A stretch of DNA of 64,000 nt, taken from NCBI GenBank assembly GCA_046331625.1, contig JAXLQL010000029.1, positions 1-64,000 on the forward strand, given 5' to 3'. The position numbers were made by a program, and so were the translations under genes. The stretch is from JAXLQL01 sp046331625 (GTDB lineage: Bacteria > Acidobacteriota > Terriglobia > Bryobacterales > Bryobacteraceae). This document shows positions 34,111 to 42,985 of this stretch, one piece after another (positions within the stretch are counted from its first letter, which is position 1; each line of letters opens with the position of its first letter). The notes below the pieces were generated by a model. It did no database searches and was not told the DNA's origin. It worked only from the letters and a program-made list of their open reading frames with translations.

Positions 34111-34884
34111 ATGAAGCACTACTCGAACCGGCGTGTGTCCCTACTCGCCGCGGCACTCATGATTCCCGCGGGCCTCACCGCGCAAACGCGGCGCCCCGTA
34201 ATCCAAGGCGTGATCGACACTCCAGGCAGCTACACGCTGCTGAGCGACATCGGCGTATCGCCCAACCGCGGCCCTGGGATTCTCATCACGGCATCTGGAG
34301 TGGACCTCGATTTGGCCGGAAGCAACATCGTGGGGCCAGGCGGAATTCAAGGCACGGGGATCCACGTGCGCGGCGTCTCTGGCGTGGCCATTCGCAACGG
34401 CAAGCTGGCGAACCTGGCGTTCGGCGTGATTGTGGAAGCCAGCAGCAACGTCACCGTTCGCGATTGCCATTTCCGCGGCGAGGGGCTCGCGCCATCGGCC
34501 CCTCCGCCGGAGACTGCGGTGATGATTATGCAGTCACGCAACGTGATCGTGGAGAACAACGCGATATCGAACACCGGGCTCGGCATCTTCGTGCGCGGCG
34601 GGCGCAGTGGCGGAAACAAGATCGCGAACAACACGATCACAGCGGGGCTGGGCACGTTCGCGGCGCTGGGGATTTGCTACAACCCAACGGCCGCCGACCC
34701 GCAAGCCCCTAAAGGCGACCTGATTCAGGGCAATTTCGTCAGCGGATATCCGACGTCGATCCAGATGAACGCGAATTCTTCGGCGAACGTCATCAAGGGC
34801 AACACACTGGTCTACGGGGCGTCGGCAATCGATGGGTTGGGTTCGAATGTGGAGATGGACAACGTCAAGGTGAAGTATCCGTGA
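34111..34884 (+). CDS. exported right-handed beta-helix protein
   Basis: A 257-residue protein with signal peptide (RVSLLAAALMIPAGLTAQ). Periodic turns (GVDLDLAGSNIVGPG, SNVTVRDCHF, RNVIVENNAISNT, GNKIANNTIT, NVIKGNTLVYG) are typical of PbH1/NosD-type parallel beta-helices that bind or cleave polysaccharides. No catalytic residues can be assigned. Start ATG 34111 is chosen because the signal peptide follows it. It is convergent with a sulfatase, which fits polysaccharide metabolism. Confidence 0.78.
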   Translation: MKHYSNRRVSLLAAALMIPAGLTAQTRRPVIQGVIDTPGSYTLLSDIGVSPNRGPGILITASGVDLDLAGSNIVGPGGIQGTGIHVRGVSGVAIRNGKLANLAFGVIVEASSNVTVRDCHFRGEGLAPSAPPPETAVMIMQSRNVIVENNAISNTGLGIFVRGGRSGGNKIANNTITAGLGTFAALGICYNPTAADPQAPKGDLIQGNFVSGYPTSIQMNANSSANVIKGNTLVYGASAIDGLGSNVEMDNVKVKYP

Positions 34885-34899
34885 CAATCGATCAGTGAC

Positions 34900-34924
34900 G
34901 GCCGATCAGCCGCGCTGATCGGCC
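34900..34924. terminator. hairpin between convergent genes
   Basis: Perfect arms GGCCGATCAGC and GCTGATCGGCC with loop CGC. It lies 15 bp after the beta-helix stop and covers the sulfatase stop codon at 34906, so it can serve both convergent genes. No U-tract is seen. Confidence 0.6.
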
Positions 34925-36465
34925 AAGAAGCGTTGCTCGCACTTTTCCCAGAGAGCCGCCATGTCGCGCAACCGTTGCGGCTGTCGGCTCGCTTGGTTTC
35001 GAGTCTCGGCTCTGTCGCGAGCGATGTCGTAGAGTTCCCACCGTCCACCTTCGCCGGCCGAGACGATCTTCCAATCGCCCGAACGCAAACCGCGATTGTA
35101 CATGTGATGGAAGAAGAAGTAGTCGTGCTTGACCGCGCGGTCTTTGTGAAAAGCAGGCCGGATGCTGCGGCCTTCGAATGGCGAGGCGCCCGCGACCGAT
35201 AGAGGCGATCCGCCGGCGAGATCGACGAGCGTGGGCAACATGTCCACGAAGTGGACCGGGTTGTGTCGCAGCTTGCCTCGATCGAGTCCGCCCGCCGGCC
35301 AATGCACGATCATCGGTGACGAGATGCCGCCCTCGTGGATCCAATGCTTGTGCAAACGAAACGGAGCGTTGGCCGCGCTTGACCAGCCGGGGCCGAGGCT
35401 GAGATAGCTCGAAGCCGAACCCGGCGCTGCGCTGCGGTCATGCCCGTCGGCACGCACGATCATCTCCGCGCTCGCTCCGTTGTCGGAGAGAAACACGATC
35501 GCCGTATCGTCGAGCGTGCCTTGTCTGCGAAGCGTATCGAGCACGCGCCCCACTTCGATGTCCATGCGCGTGACCATCGCCGCGTGGATCGCCATCTTGG
35601 TTGCCTGAAAGTCGCGTTGCTCTCGTGTCAGCGAGTTCCAGGGAGTTGCCCTCGCCACTTCACCAGCCCCGAACTGCGCGGTCAGCCGGTCCGGAGAGAA
35701 GTTCCACGGCGGAACTTGCTCGCCCTCGAGAGGAGACAGAGCGCAGTGAATGATGCCGCGTTCGCGCAGCTTCTTCCAGCGGCGCTCGCGCGCGACGTCC
35801 CAGCCTTCCGCGAAACGATCGCGGTAGCGCGCGATGTCGTCTTGTAGCGCATGCAGCGGAAAATGAGGCGAGGTGAAGGCGAGGTAGAGGAAGAAGGGAT
35901 CGCCAGCGTGGTCTTTCGCGTGATCGTCTAGCCAGCGGACCGCATGATCGGCGATACTGCGCGTCGCGTAGTAACCTTCGTCCCGCGTGACGGGAGGAAG
36001 CGGCTGGTCATCGAGGCGCGAACTGCGCGGACTGAAGTAACGGTCCTGATCGTCGAGCAGGTAGGAGTGATCGAACTTGCCGTGCTTCACCGGCAGCGTT
36101 TCATTCACGTGCCACTTGCCGGAGTGATAGCAGCGATAGCCCAGCGGCTTCAAGTGCTCAGGAAGGAATCGGGTCCAGGAAGGCAGCGGATCGCGGCCAG
36201 TCTGATCGCGGCCGATCTGTTGCGGGTACCGGCCGGTCATGAGGCAACTGCGGGAAGGCACGCAGCGCGCTGTGGAGTATGCTTCGGTGAAGCGCAGCCC
36301 ATTGGCGGCCAACCGGTCGAGGTTCGGTGTGTCGATATCGCCGCCGTAACAGCCGAGGTCAGAGAACCCCATGTCGTCGGCAAGGATGAGGAGAAGGTTG
36401 GGCTTGTCGACTCGGGGCGGCGCGAAAGCACCTGTAGATGCGGTGAGGAATGTCCTCCGCGTCAA
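34906..36465 (-). CDS. secreted sulfatase (formylglycine type) 2
   Basis: A 519-residue sulfatase. A TTG start at 36465 gives LTRRTFLTASTGAFAPP, a Tat-like leader. LLLILADDMGFSDLGCYGGD is the metal-binding N-terminal motif, and CVPSRSCLMTGRYP carries the formylglycine Cys (CxPxR). Residues typical of arylsulfatase A-like enzymes follow (GKWHVNE, DNGASAE). The TTG overlaps the upstream gene stop as TTGA, arguing for this start and for translational coupling. Longer frames upstream overlap the neighbour and lack homology. Confidence 0.9.
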   Translation of the reverse strand: MTRRTFLTASTGAFAPPRVDKPNLLLILADDMGFSDLGCYGGDIDTPNLDRLAANGLRFTEAYSTARCVPSRSCLMTGRYPQQIGRDQTGRDPLPSWTRFLPEHLKPLGYRCYHSGKWHVNETLPVKHGKFDHSYLLDDQDRYFSPRSSRLDDQPLPPVTRDEGYYATRSIADHAVRWLDDHAKDHAGDPFFLYLAFTSPHFPLHALQDDIARYRDRFAEGWDVARERRWKKLRERGIIHCALSPLEGEQVPPWNFSPDRLTAQFGAGEVARATPWNSLTREQRDFQATKMAIHAAMVTRMDIEVGRVLDTLRRQGTLDDTAIVFLSDNGASAEMIVRADGHDRSAAPGSASSYLSLGPGWSSAANAPFRLHKHWIHEGGISSPMIVHWPAGGLDRGKLRHNPVHFVDMLPTLVDLAGGSPLSVAGASPFEGRSIRPAFHKDRAVKHDYFFFHHMYNRGLRSGDWKIVSAGEGGRWELYDIARDRAETRNQASRQPQRLRDMAALWEKCEQRFLADQRG

Positions 36466-36962
36466 CGCGTACTCTCGCCACGGCCGGCCAACGGGCGCAC
36501 AAGAGACCCGCCGCACACGGCCACGCCGGAGTTCAGTAATGCCTGCAGAAAACTGTGGAGCACACTGTAGACTACCTGCTCGCTGACAGGCTGGCGTCCC
36601 GGCAAGCGGAACGAAGTAGGCAGTTCCTTGTTGATCTGCAGCCGGATCGAATTCGGCATCACATATCCGCCGCGATCTTTGTTGTTCGCGATGGAGAAGT
36701 TGGTTTGCAGCACGTTGGCCGTGCTGCCATCCACGTAAAACTGGCAGCGCGCGAACCATCCGAGGTTGGCCGGATCTCGCGCATCGAACAACAGCAGCGG
36801 AGCCTGGCGGCCTGGGGCTGTCGCTTCAACTACCACCGCTCGTTTCGAGCTGCGAACCTGGCACTCGAGTCCTAGCTGCTTACAGAGGTCCGAGATGGCC
36901 TGGTCTTCGAGCTCGAGGTAAAGAAACTTGTGGGCTCCAGCCTGCAAAAGCTGCATCCACAT
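36462..36962 (-). CDS. protein of unknown function between macro-domain and sulfatase genes
   Basis: A 166-residue protein starting MWMQLLQAGAHKFLYLELED, with no signal peptide. The middle (PNSIRLQINKELPTSFRLPG) and the ending are not recognised. Its ATG overlaps the macro-domain stop by one base (TAATG) and its TGA overlaps the sulfatase TTG, so the three genes form a tightly coupled unit. Acidic and aromatic residues are evenly spread, suggesting a globular cytoplasmic protein. Confidence 0.65.
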   Translation of the reverse strand: MWMQLLQAGAHKFLYLELEDQAISDLCKQLGLECQVRSSKRAVVVEATAPGRQAPLLLFDARDPANLGWFARCQFYVDGSTANVLQTNFSIANNKDRGGYVMPNSIRLQINKELPTSFRLPGRQPVSEQVVYSVLHSFLQALLNSGVAVCGGSLVRPLAGRGESTR

Positions 36963-37507
36963 TATTCTAGCGTCCCGCGTACCGCTCGCTCGTAGGCGCT
37001 CATCGTGCGCGCGTCGAAAAGCACGAAAGTAACTTCGTTCACCGAGCCCGCGCTCTCGCGAAGATGGCGAGCGACGGCATCGATGGCGATGGGCGCGGCC
37101 TCGTCGAGGGGATACCCGTAGACGCCGGTGCTGATGGATGGGAAGGTGATCGACTGAGCACCTCGCTCTTCGGCGAGCCGCAAACAGGTCTGGTAACACG
37201 ACGCGAGTTGCGTGGCTTGTTCGCTCGAGCTTCCATAGATCGGGCCCACCGCGTGGAGCACCCATTTCGCCGGCAGGTTTCCCGCCGTCGTCGCAACGGC
37301 GCTCCCGGTGGGGCATCGCCCGATCTCTTTGCGCATCCCGTCGAGCTCTTTCATGATCGCGGGCCCGCCCGCGCGATGAATCGCGCCATCCACACCGCCG
37401 CCACCGGCGAGCGAGGAATTCGCCGCATTGGCGATCGCATCGGCGGGCACCTTCGTAATGTCGCCTTGCATGAGGCGCAGCGTTTTCCCTGCGATCGTGA
37501 TTTCCAT
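36962..37507 (-). CDS. macro-domain ADP-ribose hydrolase family protein
   Basis: Macro domains bind ADP-ribose; bacterial relatives (YmdB/AF1521-like) remove O-acetyl or protein-linked ADP-ribose. Motifs present are GDITKVPADAIANAANSSLA (about residues 15-34), GGGVDGAIHRAGG (about 36-48) and the distal SISTGVYGYPLDEAA (about 124-138). It has 181 residues, the usual length. It is divergent from the HAD gene with 25 bp between starts. Confidence 0.92.
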   Translation of the reverse strand: MEITIAGKTLRLMQGDITKVPADAIANAANSSLAGGGGVDGAIHRAGGPAIMKELDGMRKEIGRCPTGSAVATTAGNLPAKWVLHAVGPIYGSSSEQATQLASCYQTCLRLAEERGAQSITFPSISTGVYGYPLDEAAPIAIDAVARHLRESAGSVNEVTFVLFDARTMSAYERAVRGTLE

Positions 37508-37532
37508 GCTGTTATCGTAGAAGAAAGCTTAC

Positions 37533-38231
37533 ATGCCAGTTGGCTCTCCGGCCGTAGTGCTGTTCGATATCGACGGGACCCTCCTCCGCCGGTCAGGGCC
37601 GCATCATCGCCACGCACTGGTGGAAGCCGTGCGTCGCGTGACTGGGCTCCATGCTCCGCTCGACCATATTCCCCTGCAAGGCATGCTCGATCGCGCGATT
37701 CTCCACACGATGCTCGAAGACGTGGGTGTGAGCCGTGCGCGGATCTTACGGCTGATGCCTTCGCTCGTGCATCATGCGCAGCGCGTATATCTCGCGCAGA
37801 AGCCGCCAGCGCTGCATGACAAAGTGTGTCCCGGCGCGCGCACCGCGTTGCGCCGCCTTACACGCATAGGTGTTCCGATGGGGCTGGTCACCGGAAATCT
37901 CTCGCGCATCGGATGGGCGAAGCTCGAGCGGGCGGGCCTGCGCGAGTTCTTTCGATTCGGCGCGTTCGCGGAGATGGCGCACGATCGCGCGGGGCTGGTC
38001 CGCTTGGCGATGGCGCATGCGCGGCGGCGCGGATGGCTACGCAACGGCGCGGCGGTGTGGCTCGTCGGCGATCACCAAAACGACATCGAAGCGGCGCGGG
38101 CGAATCGGATCCGCATTCTCTCGGTGGCAACCGGAGTGCAGCCTCGCCAGGAACTGGAAGCCCACAAGCCGGATCTGCTGTTCGACGATCTGCGCTCGTT
38201 CGAACCCGGCGTCCTTTGGAGCAACTCGTGA
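37533..38231 (+). CDS. HAD-superfamily phosphatase
   Basis: A 232-residue HAD hydrolase of phosphoglycolate-phosphatase type: motif I FDIDGTLLRR (residues 11-20), motif II GLVTGNLSR, and motif IV LVGDHQNDIEAARANRI. A helical cap lies between motifs I and II. The substrate is unknown. The stop overlaps the methyltransferase start as GTGA, so the two products probably act together. Confidence 0.88.
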   Translation: MPVGSPAVVLFDIDGTLLRRSGPHHRHALVEAVRRVTGLHAPLDHIPLQGMLDRAILHTMLEDVGVSRARILRLMPSLVHHAQRVYLAQKPPALHDKVCPGARTALRRLTRIGVPMGLVTGNLSRIGWAKLERAGLREFFRFGAFAEMAHDRAGLVRLAMAHARRRGWLRNGAAVWLVGDHQNDIEAARANRIRILSVATGVQPRQELEAHKPDLLFDDLRSFEPGVLWSNS

Positions 38232-39664
38232 AAGAAGCACAGTCGATCTCGGTGAAGCGCGCGCAGGTGGAGTTCCACAACTTCGCTTCGCTCGGCCAAC
38301 CCGAGGTGAGCCTGAATGTCTACGCTGCCGAGAATCAACGGCGCGGGCGCTTGATCGCCGACCACTTGCCGTTCGTCGGCGAGATGACTCCGTTTCTCGA
38401 AGTGGGCGCCAATGCGGGGCACACGAGCTACCTGCTGGCGAATCGCTTCGACGCCGAGGGTTTCGCGCTCGACATTTCCGCCGACGCGCTTCGCCACGGC
38501 GTGTTCCTCATGGACCATTGGCAAATGTCGCGCGCGCCGGTGCGCGTTGCCGGCGACGCGCTGAACCTGCCGTTCCGCGACGGTTCGATGCGCTTCGTGA
38601 TGACGCATCAGACGCTGAGCCAGTTCATGGAGATCGACGCCGTGTTCGCCGAGATCAAGCGTGTGCTGATGCCCGGCGGCGTGTTTCTGTTCTCGGAAGA
38701 ACCGATCCGGCGAATGCTCTCGCTGCGGCTGTATCGTTGCCCGTACTACGACACGATGAAGCCCTGGGAGCGCAAGCTCTACGACTGGGGGCTGCTCGGG
38801 TTCCTGGTGAAAGACGTGATCGGGGCGCATCAGGAAGAAAGCTTCGGGATCCGGCAGAATCATCGCATGACGCTGCCCGACTGGCACGCCCTGGTGCAGC
38901 GGCATTTCGCCGCGCATGAGTACGAGATCGTGATTCCGCAGCGCGGGTGGGCCGAGCGGTGGGTCCGCGCGATCGGGCGCAAGATCGACAAATGCGGATC
39001 GGACTGGGTTCCGGCGCGATTGCTCGGCGGGACGCTCGCCGCGTTTTGCCGCAAGGCAGGGACTCCGCCCGCAGCCGCGCCGTCGATCCGCGATTTCGAA
39101 CAGATGCTTCGTTGCCCAGACTGCTCCGGAGCGCTGCACCGCGATGCGCAGGAGACGCTGGTGTGCGCGAGTTGCGGATATCAGGCGGCGCAAGAAGGCG
39201 GCGTGTACAACTTGATCCGGTCAAAGGAGCGGAGCGAATTGTATCCGGGCGATCGCGACGATGTAATCGAGTTCTCGCAGCCTGGTCACGAGCGGCATTT
39301 GCTCGAAGGATGGGGCGACCTCGAGGGCGTGTTCGGCGGCAAGTATCGGTGGCTTTCGGATGCCCCAGCGCGGGCGTGGCTGCAGAGGGTGCATCCGGGT
39401 CCGTTGAAGCTGCGGGTGAGAGGACATGCGCATGAACGGTCGCTCGAGATGGGCGAGCCGTTGCAGGTGGCGGTCCGGGTGAATGGCGTAGATCTCGAGA
39501 CGTTCCGGCTCGATCGCAATGGACTATTCGTGCTCGAAGCGGATGTTCCCGATGCGTCGGAGTATTTGGTCGAACTGCGGGCGTCACCGAAATGGCAGGC
39601 TCCGCCGGATGAGAGGTGGTTTACGGTGAACGTGGGGATGCTGCGGCTGGTCGCGCGAGAGTAG
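38228..39664 (+). CDS. SAM-dependent methyltransferase with C-terminal zinc ribbon
   Basis: A 478-residue protein started at GTG 38228. Motif I FLEVGANAGHTSYL (about residues 56-69) and ALNLPFRDGSMRFVMTHQT (about 112-130) mark a class I methyltransferase. At about 295-325 a four-cysteine ribbon (CPDCSGAL, LVCASCGYQ) follows, similar to Trm112-like ribbons, then a beta-rich C-terminal domain. The unusual tail suggests a large or lipid-linked substrate. A longer in-frame ORF upstream overlaps the HAD gene and is not used. Confidence 0.82.
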   Translation: MKEAQSISVKRAQVEFHNFASLGQPEVSLNVYAAENQRRGRLIADHLPFVGEMTPFLEVGANAGHTSYLLANRFDAEGFALDISADALRHGVFLMDHWQMSRAPVRVAGDALNLPFRDGSMRFVMTHQTLSQFMEIDAVFAEIKRVLMPGGVFLFSEEPIRRMLSLRLYRCPYYDTMKPWERKLYDWGLLGFLVKDVIGAHQEESFGIRQNHRMTLPDWHALVQRHFAAHEYEIVIPQRGWAERWVRAIGRKIDKCGSDWVPARLLGGTLAAFCRKAGTPPAAAPSIRDFEQMLRCPDCSGALHRDAQETLVCASCGYQAAQEGGVYNLIRSKERSELYPGDRDDVIEFSQPGHERHLLEGWGDLEGVFGGKYRWLSDAPARAWLQRVHPGPLKLRVRGHAHERSLEMGEPLQVAVRVNGVDLETFRLDRNGLFVLEADVPDASEYLVELRASPKWQAPPDERWFTVNVGMLRLVARE

Positions 39665-39671
39665 TGCGCGG

Positions 39672-40079
39672 TCACAAAATTCCGACACGGCCTACTCGAA
39701 ATCCGTGTTTTTCGAGTTCTTCTTCGAAGAGTTCGGGGTTCTCATGATTGGCCGTGTGTTTGATGCGCCGCTTCGGACCGATCACCGCGATCTCGCCGGA
39801 CATTTCAATCACCGTCTCGATCTCCTGCCAGCGGATGCTGTTTCGCCACAGTCCGAACAGCCTCCGGCTCTCGACACCCGAAGGAGTAGTCGCGATCGTC
39901 GATGGCAGGACCAGCGCAGAGGCAAACGCAAACGCGGCAATGATCCGAACGCGCCACCACTGCGAGGGATCCGAGAAAGTCTCATAGCAGGCCCACCCGG
40001 CAAAGGCGCCGGAGACCACAGCGAAAATGCGTACGCTGCTGTCCAGGCGGAAGAGAACGCTTGGGCTTGCCTCGCTCAC
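39672..40079 (-). CDS. small membrane protein, PH-domain-like
   Basis: A 135-residue protein. Two hydrophobic helices lie near residues 18-65 (IFAVVSGAFAGWACYETF, IIAAFAFASALVLPS). A C-terminal beta-rich segment (GLWRNSIRWQEIETVIEMSG) resembles bacterial PH-like domains. A GTG start at 40079 is preferred because a longer frame overlaps the upstream Rpn-like gene. The function is unknown. Confidence 0.55.
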   Translation of the reverse strand: MSEASPSVLFRLDSSVRIFAVVSGAFAGWACYETFSDPSQWWRVRIIAAFAFASALVLPSTIATTPSGVESRRLFGLWRNSIRWQEIETVIEMSGEIAVIGPKRRIKHTANHENPELFEEELEKHGFRVGRVGIL

Positions 40080-40096
40080 TCGATGCTGCCGAACAG

Positions 40097-41029
40097 CTAA
40101 CGGCGGCCCTTGTAGCGCGCTAGCAACCCTCGGCACGCGTTGGCATCGGGCGCAGCGATCAAAGCACTCGAGATGTTGCTGAGCTCGTCAATGTTGTTGA
40201 TTCGTTCCAGCCATGCGAGACTACCGTAGCCGGGGATGCGGCTATGGATGATCTGGGTAATGAGGCGGAGTAGCCCCTGTCGTCCTTTTTTGAGCCCTTT
40301 TTCGAGCCCCTGTTCGAGCCCTCTCTCGAGCCCCTTCTCGAGCCCTAGCGACTTCCCGTACTCGATCGCTTCTTGCGCCAATGGCGTAGAATCGAAGATC
40401 TGCTTACTGGTCACCATGCTGAACTTCCTTCTAATGATCGCTACTTCATCTTTACCATACTGGAGGTGGGAAAGCGTCGTCATCTCCGCGCTCAATCGTC
40501 CGCGCAACTCCGAGTCTGGAATTGCCTTGATCCGCTCGATGGCCGCCTCGATCTCGCCCCGGCGAGCCCGCATCGCAGCCACCCACGGTAGTGTCAGAAC
40601 GTCGTCTTCCACCAGCTTGGCCGCCGGGACCTCCCACAGCTTCACCCATCGCGGCTGCAAGGTCACAGTGATCGATCCTTCGCGTGATTGAAGCGTACGC
40701 GGTGGCCGTGCGGGACCGCGATGCCTCGACATGAGCACGATAGTGGTCCACACCGGGAGGCCCGACTTCATTCGAAGCAAGTCCGCGCGATCCACGATCG
40801 CGCGCCGATCCTCCGCCGAGAGTCCGGCTTCTGCCTCGAAGTGTTCCACCCAGCGGTTCTTCTTTTCCTCGACTACGAACGCCTGATCGACGGATCGCAA
40901 CGGAACCGCCACCTCACGCTCGATCGGCACGACCACGGCGTCCGAGCCGATGCGATGATGCCCGATCGCGCGGATGACACGATACGGCGATCGTTCGGCG
41001 AGGGTGAAGGAGATGTCGAACTGTCCCAT
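40097..41029 (-). CDS. Rpn/YhgA-like transposase-derived nuclease family protein
   Basis: A 310-residue protein started at MGQFDISFTLAE (41029). The N-terminal half has the PD-(D/E)XK-like pattern of Rpn nucleases (AFVVEEKKNRWVEHFEAEAG). The C-terminal half has a short oligopeptide repeat rich in Glu, Lys and Gly (LEKGLERGLEQGLEKGLKKG, about residues 233-252), very common in this family. Such proteins promote recombination in E. coli. The repeat is a likely slippage site. Confidence 0.75.
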   Translation of the reverse strand: MGQFDISFTLAERSPYRVIRAIGHHRIGSDAVVVPIEREVAVPLRSVDQAFVVEEKKNRWVEHFEAEAGLSAEDRRAIVDRADLLRMKSGLPVWTTIVLMSRHRGPARPPRTLQSREGSITVTLQPRWVKLWEVPAAKLVEDDVLTLPWVAAMRARRGEIEAAIERIKAIPDSELRGRLSAEMTTLSHLQYGKDEVAIIRRKFSMVTSKQIFDSTPLAQEAIEYGKSLGLEKGLERGLEQGLEKGLKKGRQGLLRLITQIIHSRIPGYGSLAWLERINNIDELSNISSALIAAPDANACRGLLARYKGRR

Positions 41030-41068
41030 TCGCTCCTGGAGCGTATCACAGCCGGCCGCCACTCGAGC

Positions 41069-42037
41069 TCAATAGCCGCGGTCCAGGAACCCCACGTACT
41101 GCACCTCTTCCTCCAACATCAACCCAAACCGCGACCGCACCTTTTCCTTCAACTCATCCACCACCGTGCGCACGTCCATCGCCTTGCCCGCGCCATCGTT
41201 GTAGATCAGGTTCGCGTGATAGGCGGCCACCTGAATATCGCCGCGCCGGACTCCTTTCGCGCCCACCTGCTCGAGAAACCACGCCGACGGGACCTTTCCC
41301 TCGATTACCGCCTTCGCCGGAACCTGCGCCCGCACCGCCGGCGGCAGTTCCGCCAGGATGCAGTTCTTGAAGATGCTGCCCGCGCACTTCATCGTCGCCG
41401 GATACTTCGCGTCGCGAACGCGCTGGATCTCGTTCGCTTTGACCCGCAACGCGGCGGCGTCACCCGCCGGAAGACGCAGTTCCACCGAAAGCACGATCCA
41501 CTGTTTTTGTTGTTTGAAGATGCTCTCGCGATAGGAGAACTGGCACTCAGCGTTCGTCATCCAGCGAACCCGATCGCCGTCGAACACCTCTACGCGCTCC
41601 ACGAACTCCATCATCGAGTGCCCGTACGCTCCGGCGTTGCCGTAGACCGCGCCGCCCACCCATCCCGGAATCCGGTTCATCGTATGGAGCCCGTCGAGCC
41701 CCTGCGCAATCGAGAAATCCACCAGCGCCTGTAACTCCGCGCCAGACTCGGACCACAGCAGCTCGCCGCGCCGTTCGATCCGCCTGCCGCGGAATCGCAG
41801 CACGATCCCCGGGTAGCCCGTATCCGCCACAACCAAGTTGCTGCCACCGCCGAGCACCACGTACGCTTCGCCGGACCCGTGCGCCACCCAAATCGCGCGC
41901 CGAAACGACTCGGGATGCGTCGTCTCCACCAACACGTCCGCCGGACCGCCCAACCCGAACCGTGTCAGCTTGCTCAACGGAGCGTCCCGCGTGATCTCGA
42001 GGTGGGGAATCGCGTAGAATGGGTCGATTCTGCTCAA
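41069..42037 (-). CDS. murB: UDP-N-acetylenolpyruvoylglucosamine reductase
   Basis: MurB reduces UDP-GlcNAc-enolpyruvate to UDP-MurNAc with NADPH and FAD. Visible are LTRFGLGGPADVLVE (about residues 24-38), YVVLGGGSNLVVADTGYPG (FAD binding), GIPG-like NRIPGWVGGAVYGNAGAYGH and CQFSYRESIFK. It has 322 residues. It is divergent from the DUF2461 gene with 28 bp between starts. It does not sit in a mur/fts cluster here. Confidence 0.96.
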   Translation of the reverse strand: MSRIDPFYAIPHLEITRDAPLSKLTRFGLGGPADVLVETTHPESFRRAIWVAHGSGEAYVVLGGGSNLVVADTGYPGIVLRFRGRRIERRGELLWSESGAELQALVDFSIAQGLDGLHTMNRIPGWVGGAVYGNAGAYGHSMMEFVERVEVFDGDRVRWMTNAECQFSYRESIFKQQKQWIVLSVELRLPAGDAAALRVKANEIQRVRDAKYPATMKCAGSIFKNCILAELPPAVRAQVPAKAVIEGKVPSAWFLEQVGAKGVRRGDIQVAAYHANLIYNDGAGKAMDVRTVVDELKEKVRSRFGLMLEEEVQYVGFLDRGY

Positions 42038-42065
42038 CTCTCCACTTTAACTCGAAGGTCCACCG

Positions 42066-42776
42066 ATGCCCGCTTTTCCCGGATTCCCGCCCGAGATGCC
42101 CACGTTCTTTCGCGGCCTCAAGAAGAACAACAACCGCGAATGGTTCCAAGCCAGAAAAGAAGTTTACGAGACGAAGGTCAAGGCTCCGATGGCTGACCTG
42201 ATGAACGCCCTCAACGGCGAACTCGCCCAGGTGGCGCCAGACTATGTCACCGATCCCGCCAAGGGAATCTATCGCATCTATCGCGATACTCGCTTCGCCA
42301 AAGACAAGACTCCTTATAAGGACCACGTCGGCGGGCTCTTCTTCCATCGCGTGCTGGGCAAGCCGGCCGCCGCGCTCTACGTGGGCGCTTCCGACAAGGA
42401 AGTAGAAGTGGCGGGCGGGTTCTACATGCCCGGTCCCGATGAGATGCTCGCGGTGCGAACGTTGCTCGCCGAGCGCCACGAAGAGTTCCTGGCGATGACT
42501 ACCGCGAAGGCGTTCACCAAGCTGGTTGGCGAGATGAAAGGCGATTCACTTTCGCGCGTGCCGAAAGGCTTCGCGAGCGACCATCCCGCGGCGGACCTCA
42601 TTCGGCGCAAGCAATGGTATTGGTATGTCACCTTCGAGCCCGCGCTCGCCACTTCGCCTAAGCTCCTCGGGGAAGTTAAGAAACGTTTATTGGCGCTCGT
42701 TGCGCCGGTGAACTTCTTCAACGCGCCTTTGCTGGCTCGAAACAAGCGGGAACGCGACCGCTCCGTGTACTTTTAA
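42066..42776 (+). CDS. DUF2461-family protein
   Basis: A 236-residue member of the DUF2461 (TIGR02453) family, unknown function and widely distributed. Recognisable blocks are FFRGLKKNNNREWFQARKEV (about residues 16-35), YRDTRFAKDKTPYKDHVGG (about 76-94) and the C-terminal W/Y-rich part. It is cytoplasmic with no special context. Confidence 0.88.
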   Translation: MPAFPGFPPEMPTFFRGLKKNNNREWFQARKEVYETKVKAPMADLMNALNGELAQVAPDYVTDPAKGIYRIYRDTRFAKDKTPYKDHVGGLFFHRVLGKPAAALYVGASDKEVEVAGGFYMPGPDEMLAVRTLLAERHEEFLAMTTAKAFTKLVGEMKGDSLSRVPKGFASDHPAADLIRRKQWYWYVTFEPALATSPKLLGEVKKRLLALVAPVNFFNAPLLARNKRERDRSVYF

Positions 42777-42871
42777 CATCACCGCCTTACAACCAGTGTG
42801 CAAAAAGTACTACGGCTAAGTTGCTGAAAACGCAGGGTCGCCCCCTCTGGCCACCCGTAAGTGATAGTGCG

Positions 42872-42915
42872 GTAAACGTTTACGTCGAGCGGCTGAGTTT
42901 GGCACGCCGCTTGCC
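42872..42915 (+). promoter_or_regulatory. sigma-54-type promoter with upstream palindrome
   Basis: TTGGCACGCCGCTTGCC at 42899-42915 matches the sigma-54 -24/-12 consensus, with GG (42901-42902) and GC (42913-42914) separated by exactly ten bases. A perfect palindrome GTAAACGTTTAC at 42872-42883 lies 15 bp before it and could bind a regulator. The promoter would start RNA about 60 bp before the gene at 42986. Confidence 0.65.
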
Positions 42916-42985
42916 TTTGTAGCAGGCGGAACGCAGAAACAGTGCGGACCGAAGTTGAGTGAAGAATCGGGAGAATAGCCAAACC

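Noticed and set aside
34906..36759. Longer sulfatase of 617 residues
   Set aside because: The first 98 residues overlap the unknown gene in another frame and lack sulfatase similarity; a Tat-like leader starts at TTG 36465.
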